Assembly (NCBI RefSeq): GCF_047495875.1
Contig: NC_092467.1
Coordinates: 26,476,066-26,540,065, forward strand
DNA: 64,000 nt
Source of the DNA: Pithys albifrons albifrons
Taxonomy: Eukaryota > Chordata > Aves > Passeriformes > Thamnophilidae
Reading direction: 5' to 3'
Shown here: positions 52,534-63,742 of the stretch, in pieces
Layout: the number at the start of each line of letters is the position of its first letter
How positions within the stretch are numbered: the stretch's first letter is position 1
Program-made: the position numbers and the translations under genes
The notes under the pieces: generated by a model
What the model saw: only the letters and a program-made list of their open reading frames with translations
The model's database searches: none
Told to the model about the DNA's origin: nothing

Positions 52534-53374
52534 GTAAGAGGATTGGTTTATATCATGTTTGTCCTTACTCAAATTGCTGTTACATGCAACACCAAAATGT
52601 CTTCCCAGTATGGTTTTAAAAGACTTTCAAACTCTCTCATCCGTTTTCTGAAAATAATGATGTATCTTCTGAATCTAATACTTACTTAATGTAAGTTTCA
52701 TCATTATGTGTTTAAAAGGATATTACTACAAATTCCAGACAACCCCACCAGTTTCTAAAAGATGTTTTCTTGTTAGATCAACTACATAATTTACTTCATC
52801 ATCATTTCTTGTAGTAGGTTCTCTTTAGTAGAGTAAACTCTGTAGGTCCTTTCCTGTAGAGGAAGTATGAGTTTCCTTCCTACAGTATTAAGTGTTCAGT
52901 TAAACAAGTTTTACCTAATTCTTAACTAATATTTCCTGTTAATTTTCTTTTTTCATTATGTTTCATTACTATCTACCTTTAATGACAAAGAAATTGAAGG
53001 ATGATTATCACTGGGAGTCATTAGGAAATATGGGAGATAATTGTATGTCTTTGTTACTCAGCTTCACCTGTAGAACACCTCCACCTGTTGGAGGACACTT
53101 GATGATCTCAAAGGGGTTGCCATGACAATAAATATATTTTTGAATAGTTCTCTTTTATTTTCTAGATTACTAAAATATACTTTCAGCATTCTTTATGTAA
53201 TAAAATTACAATAAATTTTAGTTTACTTGATTTTGAACAAAGACTGGAACATTCATTTCTACCCAGCTACCTGTCCTTCTCAGCTCCATTATGGTAGTAT
53301 GTGGATCCCTGGGCAATTCTGGTTTCACAGTCATTTGAAAGGCTGAAAAATATGGTCATCCCATTTAACATGCC

Positions 53375-53440
53375 TTGTAAACCACTGAGAGACAAAGACT
53401 GTGTTTATGATCTGTGTTTGTACTGTACCTAATCCCACTT
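53375..53440 (+). mobile_element. Possible ancient amniote LINE/SINE tail
   Basis: The order 'aaaccactgagagacaaagactgtg', 'atgatctgtgtttgtact' and 'gtacctaat' recalls the 3' end shared by several old amniote retroelements, which in my recollection read '...gggactgt...tgtttgtacagtgcctagc'. The match is short and decayed, so family assignment is not possible by eye. Confidence 0.35.
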
Positions 53441-54292
53441 GCTTAGGTCAGGCAAGTACCTTGAGCAAATTATTCAGAGCTGTCTGTAGGATGGAGCTAA
53501 ACATGATTTCCAGTTGCTGTGGGAAGGCCAAGGTGTGTTCTCTGCAGTGGAGCTCAGATCTCTTCTTCCCTCTCCAGGCAAGTCTGTGTGTCCAGGTGCA
53601 CATCCTGGACACCTGGGGGCTGGGTGAGGGCTGGTGCACAGTCCCCTTTGTTCCACCCACAGCTCTGGTCAATCCTACAGTCATTACTGTGTCTCCCTGC
53701 CTTGACAAAATGCCTTGTGTTGCAAATCACACCAAAAAGCTGCAACAGCTGCAAGCATATCAGTCAGAGGGAAGATGTTTATCATTTTATTTGGTCTGCA
53801 AGGAGTTTGATATGTCCCCCACAGGCCTCTAGAATGACAGAGTGCTTAAAACGTTTGGATATCATTTTAATGGAGTAGACATTTTCTACCTGTTCTCTGT
53901 TCACTTCTTAAATCTTGGTCCTGTTTCAGTACCAATTAATTTGAAAAACAACAAGAATAAACCATACAGAAGCTACTACAGGCAGAGTAAAGATAATCTA
54001 CTCCATTGTTCATTCCTAACTGTAAACCTCTGGCATTAACCATATACCATCCTAACCACCTTTGGAACTGCATTTCTATTGCTTTCTTAAACTGTGAGCA
54101 GAGAAAAACCCTGACCTGTAAAAAATCTAGAAAAATGTCAAATGGCTCAGTTTGTAGCTTGTGTTCAAATGATTATTTAAAGACTCCATCCTGAAAAATT
54201 TAGAGCTCAAGTAAACTACTTCTTTCCATTCCTCCCCCTTCATGTTAAGAAAAATCATGTCAAATATTCACTTCACACTTGTATTTGCTACA

Positions 54293-54430
54293 ATGGCAGT
54301 CAAAAAAAAAACCCAAACAGAATGTTGGGTATCATCAGAAAAGCTGTTGTGTACAAGTCAGAATGATTTTACTGCTACACACACCCTGGTGAACATGAAT
54401 GTTTTGAGTCCTATGTTTGGTGTCTGCATC
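54293..54430 (+). mobile_element. Older CR1 LINE, 5' piece of an interrupted copy
   Basis: The segment containing 'aaacagaatgttgggtatcatcag' and 'gaatgattttactgctacac' resembles the part of older amniote CR1 reverse-transcriptase sequence that lies just upstream of the 'cagttctggtc' landmark. The homology appears to break where a younger CR1 begins (about 54435) and resume after it (about 54898). No intact frame remains. Confidence 0.55.
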
Positions 54431-54434
54431 CTAG

Positions 54435-54888
54435 GAAGGACATGTGGAGTGCTGCATCCAGCTCTGGGACATGAGAAGGATGTGGACCAGTCAGAGAGAC
54501 CACAGAGAGGATGGGAGAATGGAGCACTCCTCCAAGTGCCAAGAAAGGCTGAGAGAGTTGGAGTTGGTCAGCCTGGAGAAGTGAAAGCTCTGGGGACATC
54601 TTATTGTGACCTTTCAGTACTTAATGGGGGCCTATAAGAAAAATGAATGGGGTTCTATAAGAAGAGAATCAATCCAAACTAGATACAAGGATGAAATTTT
54701 TATAATCAGGGTGGTAAAACACTAGCACAGGTTGCTCAGAGAGGTAGTGGATGGCTCATTCAAGGTCAGGTTGGAGTGGGCTCTAAACAACCTGACCTAG
54801 TTGAAGAATTCCCTGCTCATTGCAGGGTTTGGATAAGGTGACCTTTAAGGGTCCCTTCCAACCCAAACCATTCTGTGATTCTACATTT
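54435..54888 (+). mobile_element. Younger CR1 LINE, 3' end
   Basis: Most of the avian CR1 3' end is recognisable in order: 'gtgctgcatccagctctggg', 'gaaaggctgagagagttgg', 'cagcctggagaagtgaaag', 'gacctttcagtacttaatgg', 'caggttgctcagagaggtag', 'ttcaaggtcaggttgga', 'cctttaagggtcccttccaa' and the terminal octamer-like tail 'ttctgtgattcta'. A segment around 54650-54680 is shortened relative to my recollection of CR1, suggesting an internal deletion. It is truncated at the 5' end and non-coding. Confidence 0.9.
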
Positions 54889-54897
54889 TATATGAAT

Positions 54898-55502
54898 CTA
54901 TGACATAGCAGAAGGAGAGAAGGTACAGAGAAGGCTTGAAATGACTAAGATGGTGGAGAAGCTGCTAATGAAAAGATTTTGAGAATGCTGACATTTTTCA
55001 ACTTGTACAGAAGTCTGTAGAATGGGATAGAGGTTTATAAAATCCTGGAGCTTGTGGGTATTATGGATTCAGAAAACAGAGCTGTTTTGCACTAAAACTC
55101 ACAATTAAAAATGGGTGCCATTATTCTTACTGAAACTAATGGAACACAGGTTTAAAACAGATAAAAATATAGATTTTAAATAGCAGGCACTGAACTTCTT
55201 GAATTTTTGGCCATAGGAGGACATGGAGACAGAGAGTATGAGCAAGTTTTAAAAGAAACTAGATTATTCCAGAACAGCAGGTCCATAAACAGATCCTAAA
55301 GGCAATAAGGCAGGAATGTAATCACTAATATCCCTAATCCAATGCTTGTGGCTGCTGAGAGGTTGAGAAGGAAAGGGACTGCATGTAATGGCCAGGCTCA
55401 TCCAGTCTTACAGAGCATCCCCTTCTGCCACTGTGGGAGGCAACACACCGAGTTAGACAGACCACTGCCTGCCTCAGCAGGGCATTTCTGATGTTTCTAT
55501 AT
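54898..55502 (+). mobile_element. Older CR1 LINE, 3' piece of an interrupted copy
   Basis: Landmarks of an older CR1 family appear in order: 'gagaaggtacagagaaggct', 'gggatagaggtttataaaat', 'aacacaggtttaaaacagat' and a terminal block 'gttagacagaccactgcctg' followed by 'gggcatttctgatgtttct'. These follow naturally from the 54293-54430 piece, so the younger CR1 seems to have landed within it. It is diverged and non-coding. Confidence 0.65.
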
Positions 55503-56617
55503 TGCTCTGCAAAAGTGAATATGCCCTGAAAGATGTGCAGTCTGCACCTTTACATGGTAAGTTTAAAAACTAAATGGTAAGTTGAACAAAAATGTATTCC
55601 AACTTGTTTTTAGGGGGTTACAAAGAAAGGACAGTGGAGCCTATTATAGCGCAAAAGAATCTGAAGTGTCAGGGACCAGTGGTGAGAGGAATGGAAACCA
55701 GAAATACAGGGGGGAAGTGGTTTTCCTGGGGCTGAAAGGGTAGTAGATACCCAAGTGCAGATGGAAGTGCATGACTCATTTGTGGCCTTAGTTCTGCTTG
55801 TCTGTTAAATGAGCTTTATGCTATTTATCCTGACAGAAAACACAGAAGCTTAATTTGTTATGTTTCAAAGAATTTTGTAGAAGCTGAAATGCAAATTGCT
55901 GTGAGATGGATCCAAAATGTGCATAATTCAATAAGGCAATTTTCAATAATTTCCAAGATGCCCTGTGAAAGCCAGCTCTTACCACAGATTTAACAGCAAC
56001 CTCCTGAATTCTGGCATTTGTTTTGTAAGCCATACTCTTGTTATCCTATGGAGGTAAACAGGGGTGGATGAACTTTTAAGTTCCTAACACCTATAAGCCC
56101 AACTGAAACTGGAATTCACTTCCTCTTCCAGAGCACATCTTGTCATAGTCACAATCCTAGTTCCACAAGAAAAGAAGAAGGTGGCTTTTTTTTATTTTTT
56201 TTTTGGATAAAGATAGCTATTTGTACACAAAACCATTCCTAGTCCCATACAGATAAAATCTGTTCAGGAGCAGGCCTTAATGCTTTTGGTAGCTTTGAGA
56301 TATGTTTGCTGATCTAAATGTCAAGAAGAATCAGAAGAATTTGTGAGATTTTTTTCCCTTTTTTCACAAGCACATTTTTCTGTTCTTACTTCAGCAGTTT
56401 TTCACACTCTTGTTTTGGATACACACAATTACTTCCATTAGGCAGCCTAGATACACCAAGAGAGAAATAGGAATGTTTCACTTTATCCTCCAAAAGCAAA
56501 TGTAATCATGTTCCCTTGCTGATTTGTGTTTTGAAATTACCATTCTAATCCAATAGTTTAATTTTATTATACCCTTCAGTCTAACAGACCAGGCAGAGAA
56601 TGTGTAATCACAAACAA

Positions 56618-56690
56618 AGGGCCAAATCCTGCTTGCCATAGTAATGGGAGTAGTCCCACTGATTATAATGGGACTACATGCAAGCCTTAC
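56618..56690. repeat. Ancient palindromic (MITE-like) element remnant
   Basis: The sequence starts GGGCCAAATCCTGC and is internally self-complementary: GTAGTCCCA (56650-56658) pairs with TGGGACTAC (56669-56677), and outside this GCTTGCC (56631-56637) nearly pairs with TGCAAGC (56679-56685). The start and the ATAATGGGACT core resemble small palindromic elements that I recall as widespread in reptile and bird genomes. No coding capacity. Confidence 0.5.
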
Positions 56691-58842
56691 GCTTAACTAA
56701 TGTGAAATGAGATAAACAGACTCTGACTCTACTGTAGGGTTTTCTTGGAACATTTCTTGAGGCTTGTTACTGAGCTTTTAAAACATAGTCTAATGCAGTG
56801 GCTACAATACAACCAAACTGGAAAAAACCTCTTCTTCATTGGGAAGTGCAGACAACACAATATTTACCTTATGCTGAGATAAAAGGGCTCAAAGGCTTCT
56901 AGCTATTTGGAGGCTACTAATTATATATTTATCTGAAGTGCTTAAAATAGAATATATTTTAACAAACTTTCACAGAAGAATCCATGTGATTTTTCAGGTA
57001 TAAACCCACACATTTTACTACTTTTTGCTTTTGTAAATCAGAGCAATGATGGGGAAAGGGACATTTCATCAGTTCCTCAATTAGTCCTTCTGGTGCTCAA
57101 CCCACACCGAGGTCCCTTTGACATGTATCCTTAAGGGGTCACACAGAACCTGCAAAGCTTATTGGGGGAGATAACTTATTTTATTTCTCAGATTCCAAAG
57201 CCATATTCGTCTTAATATTCTCAAACCTTCATAGCTGACAGTTCAAGGTAAAGAAAATGTGAGTTGTAAAGTGTAGCTGAGACTTATAAAAGGAATCAGG
57301 TAGGAGACTTGTAGAGAGAGGTGTTAAATAGTTGCAATATGGGCAAAGAAAGAGCTATAAAGTGAAAAATAAATCCTGTGAAAGAGCACAGTGAAGCTGC
57401 ACTGCTACCTAAGCAGTATGCATATAACCAGTGTCAGGCTATTAAAAACTTACTTTAAAATAATATAATTGATTCCCTGTTCCCCCATCCCAACCTCCTT
57501 ATAACCAGGATGGAAATATTTGGAAAACATTTCATGACAGAAAAATATAGAGAAAGGGGGGAGGGAGGTTTGCTTCTTGGGGTCATTTTTTGTGGGTTTT
57601 GGAAGGGGTTTTATAATTTTTTTCCCCCTGAAACAGTCTGTTCTCAGTTGTGTTTCAGAACCCAGCTGGCTCTGAGTAATATTCAAACTTTTCAGTCCTT
57701 TAACATAATGTGTCTTTCCGTCAGCTGAGCAATCTCTTTATCCAGTTCTCTGATTTAGTACACTACAAACAAAATACAGCTTTAAAGCCATCATACTTTC
57801 ACATTATCAGGTCCTACGTGCACATTTGGCTTTTTATTCTTGACGATATGTTATTTACACAGAGCATCTTTCCTTGGACTCATAAAAATGTCTAACTGAC
57901 CATGTTTCTGATATACAAGACTCAGTCAATATAAAAGATGTAGAATAAATTGAAGACCAAAACTTGACTTTTCCAAGCCATCATCAGCAGTGTAATAAAA
58001 ATGATTCAAACACCCAGCATGAGTCACACTGGCAATTTGATGGGATCATTGTTTCCCAAAAAGGAAGCTTATACAGAAGCCTCTGTGCTATTCACTACAG
58101 CATTCTGCTTTTAAAATAATAAAGCCATCCACAGCTTGTCAGAAATCAAGTCTACCCAAACAATACCAGTCCTCAAACACCTCCTGTTCCCATCTTCCTA
58201 AGAAAGCCTGGAGACACACATAGCCTTAGAGCACATGTCTCAGAGGGGGAAAAAATTCCAGAGTACTTCAGACAACAGAAGTATTTCCCAAAATCAGGGT
58301 TCCCTTCCAATAAAGGAAACCCGGTTCCTTCTCTTTTATGCTGCTTTATTTCCACTCATCCCTGGATTATGTTAAGGGGGTCACACTCCTTTGTAACTGA
58401 ATTGATGCACCTTATTCAGGAGTTAAGTCACCCTAAGCAACCTATACAGCTAAGCAAGAGAGACAGACACCTCCAGAAAGCATTTGAGATCAAATTCACT
58501 ATGGAAGTGCCTTTTTCTTCACTGATTACTGAGAAAGCCCCAGATCAAGCCCCTAGCTTAGAGCAAATCTCAGCAAAATGCTAAAAAAGGGATCAGTTAG
58601 GGCTGCAGACATTTACAGAGGCAGACCAATACCTTAATCCAAACCAGCAAGCCGGTAGCTATCACAGCTCACTCACAATATGTACTCCCATTTTGCTCCC
58701 TGTTCTGTAAAGAAAGCCAAAGCATTCAAAGGACTTTGGATCATCAGTGCAAATGCAGGACAAAACCAACCTTAATTCACCTGCCTTCTTTCTGCCTTCT
58801 TCCATTCACAAATAGCAATATGGGAAGGTTCCTCATTTAGCC

Positions 58843-58847
58843 ACGTT
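58843..58847. repeat. Left target-site duplication of the solo LTR
   Basis: Five bases, acgtt, directly abut the TG start. Their partner after the CA end is atgtt. The single mismatch is consistent with CpG deamination after insertion. Confidence 0.75.
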
Positions 58848-59564
58848 TGTGCTGGTTTAAATGTAAACCGGCAGGAGAAACAAACACAACATAAAAGAGA
58901 TTATAAGTCAGAGCTACAATTTAATGACAATATTGCAATAAATGCAACAGCACAAAGAGAAATTGGTTTTAAGCCACAAAACCCAGAAGTATTACCAAGC
59001 ACCCTGGGCCACAAACACAGTGGTGTTCGTTGGACCCTGTGCTGAAGACCCACATGGTTTCCCCAAGTCCAAAGTGAAAGGAAGTGAAAAAACCTGTTGC
59101 TGCAGATGATGGTTGCAGTCTGGTGAAGAGTAGTGGTCCCCTGTTGAGGTTCTGATCCTCCTCCGGATCTGAGGAGTAGTTCCCTAAGGTCTTCAAACCC
59201 CCAGATTATGTACCCTCAGGTCCAGGTGGGAGCACCCAGTCCCTCCCCCAGGGCAGGGAGTTACACAATGGGTCATCTGACTCTGTGAGTCGTGGGATAT
59301 TTTGGAATTGTTGCTGGCCAATTAGCAGACATGCCCCCTCAGGCTGGGTGTGAAGGTGCTAATGACTCTCTGGAGGGGAGTTATCACAACTCTTATCTCA
59401 CAGGTGTCTTTCCCACCCAGCTCACATCCCGAGGAGTCGGGTGTGCCCTGGGCAGCTGCTGCAAATGGTCCATTGTTCTTGGGAAATGAATAGAGGGGGT
59501 AGAATACATAGCTTTGGTCACCCCCACACAGTGATAAACTGGTCCCACCTGCTGAACTAGGACA
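58848..59564 (-). mobile_element. Solo LTR of an endogenous retrovirus (717 bp)
   Basis: The element has the LTR boundary signature TG...CA: plus-strand start TGTGCTGGTTTAAATG and end AACTAGGACA. It is flanked by 5-bp target-site duplications, acgtt (58843-58847) and atgtt (59565-59569), which differ by one C-to-T change at a CpG. Minus orientation is preferred because it then starts TGTCCTAGTTC, as many avian LTRs do, and has an ATTAAA polyadenylation-type hexamer (58920-58925) about 70 bp before its end. No internal retroviral genes or second LTR are present, so it arose by LTR-LTR recombination. Confidence 0.85.
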
Positions 59565-59569
59565 ATGTT
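59565..59569. repeat. Right target-site duplication of the solo LTR
   Basis: Five bases, atgtt, directly follow the terminal CA of the LTR and match the left copy except for the CpG-type transition. Confidence 0.75.
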
Positions 59570-59572
59570 CTA

Positions 59573-59605
59573 GACATATATATATTTCACATATATATTC
59601 ACATA
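59573..59605. repeat. TA-rich simple repeat
   Basis: Two runs of alternating A and T (catatatatat and catatatat types) separated by TTTCAC-like bases lie just outside the right end of the LTR. It is a simple low-complexity tract. Confidence 0.8.
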
Positions 59606-61595
59606 CCTAATTCTATTCATACATATAAACAGGGCTCTATATTATACAGTGTAATGGCCTCAGTGCAGTGCTGGTGAAGTGGCCAACATGAGCCTGAGTT
59701 CAGGGCCATGACAACAAGCAACACCATGGTGTTATATTAGGGAAGGTGTGCTTGCAGCACATACCGGCTGTTCACACACAAAACAGCAAACAGTGTCAGT
59801 TCTGTTCAGAAGACAATATATAAAACTGGCTATCACCTTCTCCAGTTCTCAAACTGAGATACTGAGATTAATGACATTTTTCCCCAGAAGTGATCTGCTG
59901 CATCCCAAAACACAGGTTTATTTTAAAAAAAAAGTTAAATAGTATTTTCAAGTTTATGACCTTTACTGTTTTCTGGGTAACAAGATACACTGTATCAAAC
60001 TTCTTTTTAGTTTTGCCATGCAAAGGAAAGAATTTTCAATGCCTAGAAGGCACCCTACAGCCTTTTCCCCATATGTATTGCTATTCTCCCAAGAGCTCAT
60101 GTGAAGATTTCTCTTGACACAGAACTTTTGAAGCTGAAATACAAACTGAAAGAGAACAAGAACCATCAGGACAAATATTCTCCCCCTAAATAGGATTTGG
60201 GTAGCTACTGGGAATTCTATGAAGTCACTGAATCCTTCTGCCTTTTAATATGCAGGGGAAAGGAGAAATAACTTCAGCTTCAAGCAAAACCAAACCCCAC
60301 AAGAAGGAACACACAAAGTGCATCAAAGTGCTTGAAAAAGTGATTTGAAGAAACAAGTATGCTATTTATATAGAGTCATGATGAAGACTGGGCCAAAAAG
60401 GCACCAAATGGGGCCAAATGGGCCTGAGCCCTTACCAGCTGCTGCAAGAGGAGAACCTGCAGATCCACAGTAGGGGGATAATGAGCAATGAGTGCAGGGT
60501 CAGGGGCTGAGAGCCTGGCAGCTGAAAGACAACATGGAAAGCCTTGGGATTAAGAAAGGATGGAGACATCCAAGGCCTCTGAGTCTGATCCAAGGAGTTC
60601 AAGCTTCAAGTCAGTTCTTACAGAGGAAGCTGTAGGTGGAGAAGAGGGGGGTAGTGCTCTTCCACCTTGGTCTGCCACACCAAGCAACTCCACGGGGGAG
60701 AAAGTGGCACAAAATAGCTTTTTATGGTTCTAATTTTATACTTTTCTACCGTTCTCTGGTGGTTTACATGGACAAGCAGCCTCCTTGCATGATAAAAATT
60801 ACAGACAGAAAATGGACATGCCACAGAGCTGTTATAATGGCAAATAACAGTACAGCAAATTCAGAGAATATTTTGATTATTCTTTGCCAGAGGTAGAAGA
60901 AATCCATTGGTAGAAGACCACCAATGAATTGATTTTATTCTGTAAGCGGGTACTGTTCAGTGTCTGAATTGTAGTTATCACTCTACTGTTATCTGAGAGC
61001 CAAATATCTATGCAATAATTTCCTTCCTCATACATGGAACATGAAATACAGGAGTAAAAACTCAGCAAAGAATTAATATAACACAAACACAAATGGTTAA
61101 TACATGTGGGTGTGAGAGGCATACATTTTCCTCCAACTGGAGCTGCTCACACTTCCAGTAACTGATAGCTCATTCAGAAGGCCTGAATTTCAGCCATCAT
61201 ATAAAGCAAGGACAAGGACTCACAGTCAGCTACAGTGTGGTGCACCAAGGCAAGCATGCCAGATTTCTATTATCGTGGTGAGATTCCATGACTACGTTAA
61301 GCCAAGTTGCTTGACAGCTATGAAAAAGACAGCTTCATTCACTTTTATCAGAACACTGACCTTTTCAGGAAATAATAGGATGTATCCTGCTATCGTTTCT
61401 AACATGAAACTTCTGTAGAGGTCAATGGGAATTTGGCGTAAAAATGTGAAATCAGTACTTGGCCCATAATGTTTAGTGCTGCATAACAGGCTATTGGGAA
61501 AGAATCCAATGTTAAGCATCAGTTCTCATTAATTACACTGCAGATTCCATTTCAAAAGACTTTCTGAAATTTATTGTGCAAATTAAATACTGAGA

Positions 61596-61715
61596 GCCAG
61601 ATCCTCAGCTGACGGAAATAAGAATACCCATGATGAAGTCAAAGAAATAAGGTCAATAAAAATAAGTCAATGAGCTCAATACAGCTCAGTAAAACTACAC
61701 AACAGAGAATCTGGC
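61596..61715. repeat. Ancient inverted-repeat (MITE-like) element remnant
   Basis: The ends GCCAGATCCTC (61596-61606) and GAGAATCTGGC (61705-61715) are inverted repeats with one mismatch over 11 bases. The interior holds two 'aagtcaa' motifs. In my recollection this resembles palindromic amniote elements with CAGATCCTCAGCTG ends and a central 'gaagtcaatgg'. The copy is about 120 bp, diverged and non-coding. Confidence 0.55.
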
Positions 61716-63726
61716 CCAATGAATAATTCCTTTGTCTAAGCAAGACTGCAGATTTTTTTTATCTGCAGTGACTGATCTTTGCTGCATATTCTGTGCTTCT
61801 TCACCTGTGGAAGGTCAAAAGATGAAACTGGTGGAAACCCCAATACAACAGAAAGCTGCAGCTTGAATAAATTCAGTTTTGACTACAATACAGCATTTTG
61901 CCCTAGTATAATAAATAATGTTCTTTTCTGAATTTAGTGAAAGGAAACAGGCTTGAAAGTTTATTTCAAAATAAAGCCACTGCTAAGTCTTTAGTTTTCT
62001 CTCCTTTTCTTTGAATCTGAATTATGCAATCTAGACTGCTGGCCATTATTTTTGGGTCCACATTCCTAAGAAAATATGTTTGAACTGTCTTACATCTCAC
62101 AAGATTATAAGTATTTCTAGAGGTCAAAAGCTTCTACATAGGCATTCAGTCAAACAGATAAAAACATCTGGACAATAATTTTAATTAAGTCATAGAACTC
62201 ATTTTCCTAAGCCACAAATACTATAGTTTTTAATAATAACAATTTATAGTACCATAATGTCCTAACAAGAAAACGGGACTATACTATGCTTAGCAGTACA
62301 AAATGCAAGCCAAGGTGATAAGTTAGAAAAATAATTATACAGTGAGTCCAGTCCCAACACTCCAGAGAGTAAGGAGTAGTACTCTGTCCAAGCACAATGG
62401 AGCAGGCAAAGCAAACAAATTCTGTAATACTGTATTGTAACATCTCTCTGTGCATAATTTGGGTTTGCAGGAAGCCTTTGCAGCTTTGGTATTTATTTGG
62501 TAAGACCAAAAGCTGGGGATGAATCTACCATGCAGCCTTCTAACGGGTGCAGCAAAGCAGTAGATGGAGCCCACATAAAAAACAACTCCATTACCCTCCT
62601 GCCTCTTTGTAATATACTTTCAACTTGTCTTTGAAGGCCATCAAAATATGAAATTACCTTAAATATGGAAGCTGCATGACAACATTTCAATTAAAAAGCT
62701 TCTAGGAAAGGTCATGGAGAGCAGGTATAATATATTTCCAAAGCTCTTGGAAAGAAGAAGGGTACAACATGGGTCATGTCACAATTATGGTAAATTGGGT
62801 AAAACATAGTTTCCTGAGACTGCTCCAAGCAGAATAAAAGTGATTGAGAAAGTCACAATATGACAGGTATTAATAAGTACCTCCTATCATAATGTCTGAT
62901 ATAATATCTTTTATCTAGAAGGAACCCAAAGTGCTTTGTAAAACCCTACATGGAATAATTTCTTTTATCACTAACACGCTCCCATATTTCTGAGAAAGCA
63001 GTGCACTGATGAACTCTACACAGCAGCACAGCATGAAATTTTTCAAAATCCCAGAAAGTGAAGAATACCATTTCTGTCTGAAATTTGGGCAGGAAAAAGC
63101 TGCATTTGGGGGCAAGTTCTTGCCAGCATAGTACATTTTCAATAGCAAACACCCTGAAGTGCTAATGCCCTTCTGCCCAATGCCAAAAATATCTAGCACA
63201 GCTGTGCACTTTGTAACAAATTGTGTAGAATAAGTTCAATAGAGGAGTATTAGTTACTGAATCACCAGGAGCACACCCTTTGAAATCCATGTCCTACACT
63301 GAGGTTTCCTATCGAAGTACTACGTCAGAACAAGAGATTCTGACTTATCAGACCCCAAAAGATTCCAGACACGGTGACACAGCAAATCACACACTCCCAC
63401 AGTATTTAACAGAGAGTCAGTAAAATACCAAAAACCTACATGAAATCTTAGCTGAATATCTGGGGTAGAAGGCCTGTGTTAAATCCATCATTTGTTTAAA
63501 CAGTAAAAAACCCCAGACCCAACAAGGAAACAGATAGGTTGCTGAAGAGGAAACCTTCAAGGGCCTGGCTCTGACAGGCTTGTCAATATTAAGCAAGAAT
63601 GTATTCCTAAAGTATGGGAAAGGATTAGGCAAAGCCCTGTCACCATGTATTAAATATTTCCACTTGGTTCCTATTAACATCTTCTTACCTGTCTGCCCTG
63701 AACTCTATGCTTATTCTTAAAAATAT

Positions 63727-63742
63727 GTCTGTCTGTCTGTCT
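63727..63742 (+). repeat. Short (GTCT)n microsatellite
   Basis: Four tandem GTCT units (with a degenerate fifth) form a short simple repeat. It is too short to matter beyond possible length polymorphism. Confidence 0.85.

Larger units (their letters stand above)
48231..54292. other. Non-coding stretch, palindrome and possible microexon
   Basis: No gene is supported. Unique AT-rich sequence is interrupted by a GC-richer patch (about 49980-50270) containing the perfect palindrome at 49956-49979 and by a short inverted repeat at 50599-50628 (9-bp arms ATAACACCT/AGGTGTTAT). A regulatory-looking block occurs at 51500-51740 and a possible microexon at 52501-52533. A 143-codon frame at 53401-53832 shows no known domain; its start overlaps a segment resembling an old amniote repeat. 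Confidence 0.55.
55503..58847. other. Non-coding stretch
   Basis: No gene is seen. Contents are AT-rich unique DNA, a T-rich tract at about 56188-56204, a small palindromic element at 56618-56690 (listed separately) and short open frames below 80 codons. A tandem pair of GTAAGT-containing motifs (ATGGTAAGTT) occurs at about 55554-55582. Confidence 0.6.

Noticed and set aside
53075..53125. Possible CR1 tail around 'tgatgatctcaaagg'
   Set aside because: Only about 15 bases match the CR1 pattern, and the following 'ggttgccatgac' and the missing octamer tail do not fit. Too short to call.
53401..53832. 143-codon open frame on the plus strand
   Set aside because: Cysteine-rich appearance but no recognisable family. 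Its start overlaps a probable old repeat tail, and competing frames of similar size exist on both strands.
54242..54637. 131-codon open frame on the plus strand
   Set aside because: It lies within the nested CR1 elements and spans the junction between them, so it is not a gene or an intact LINE frame.
58969..59196. 75-codon open frame on the minus strand
   Set aside because: It lies wholly inside the solo LTR; LTRs of this type do not encode the retroviral proteins.
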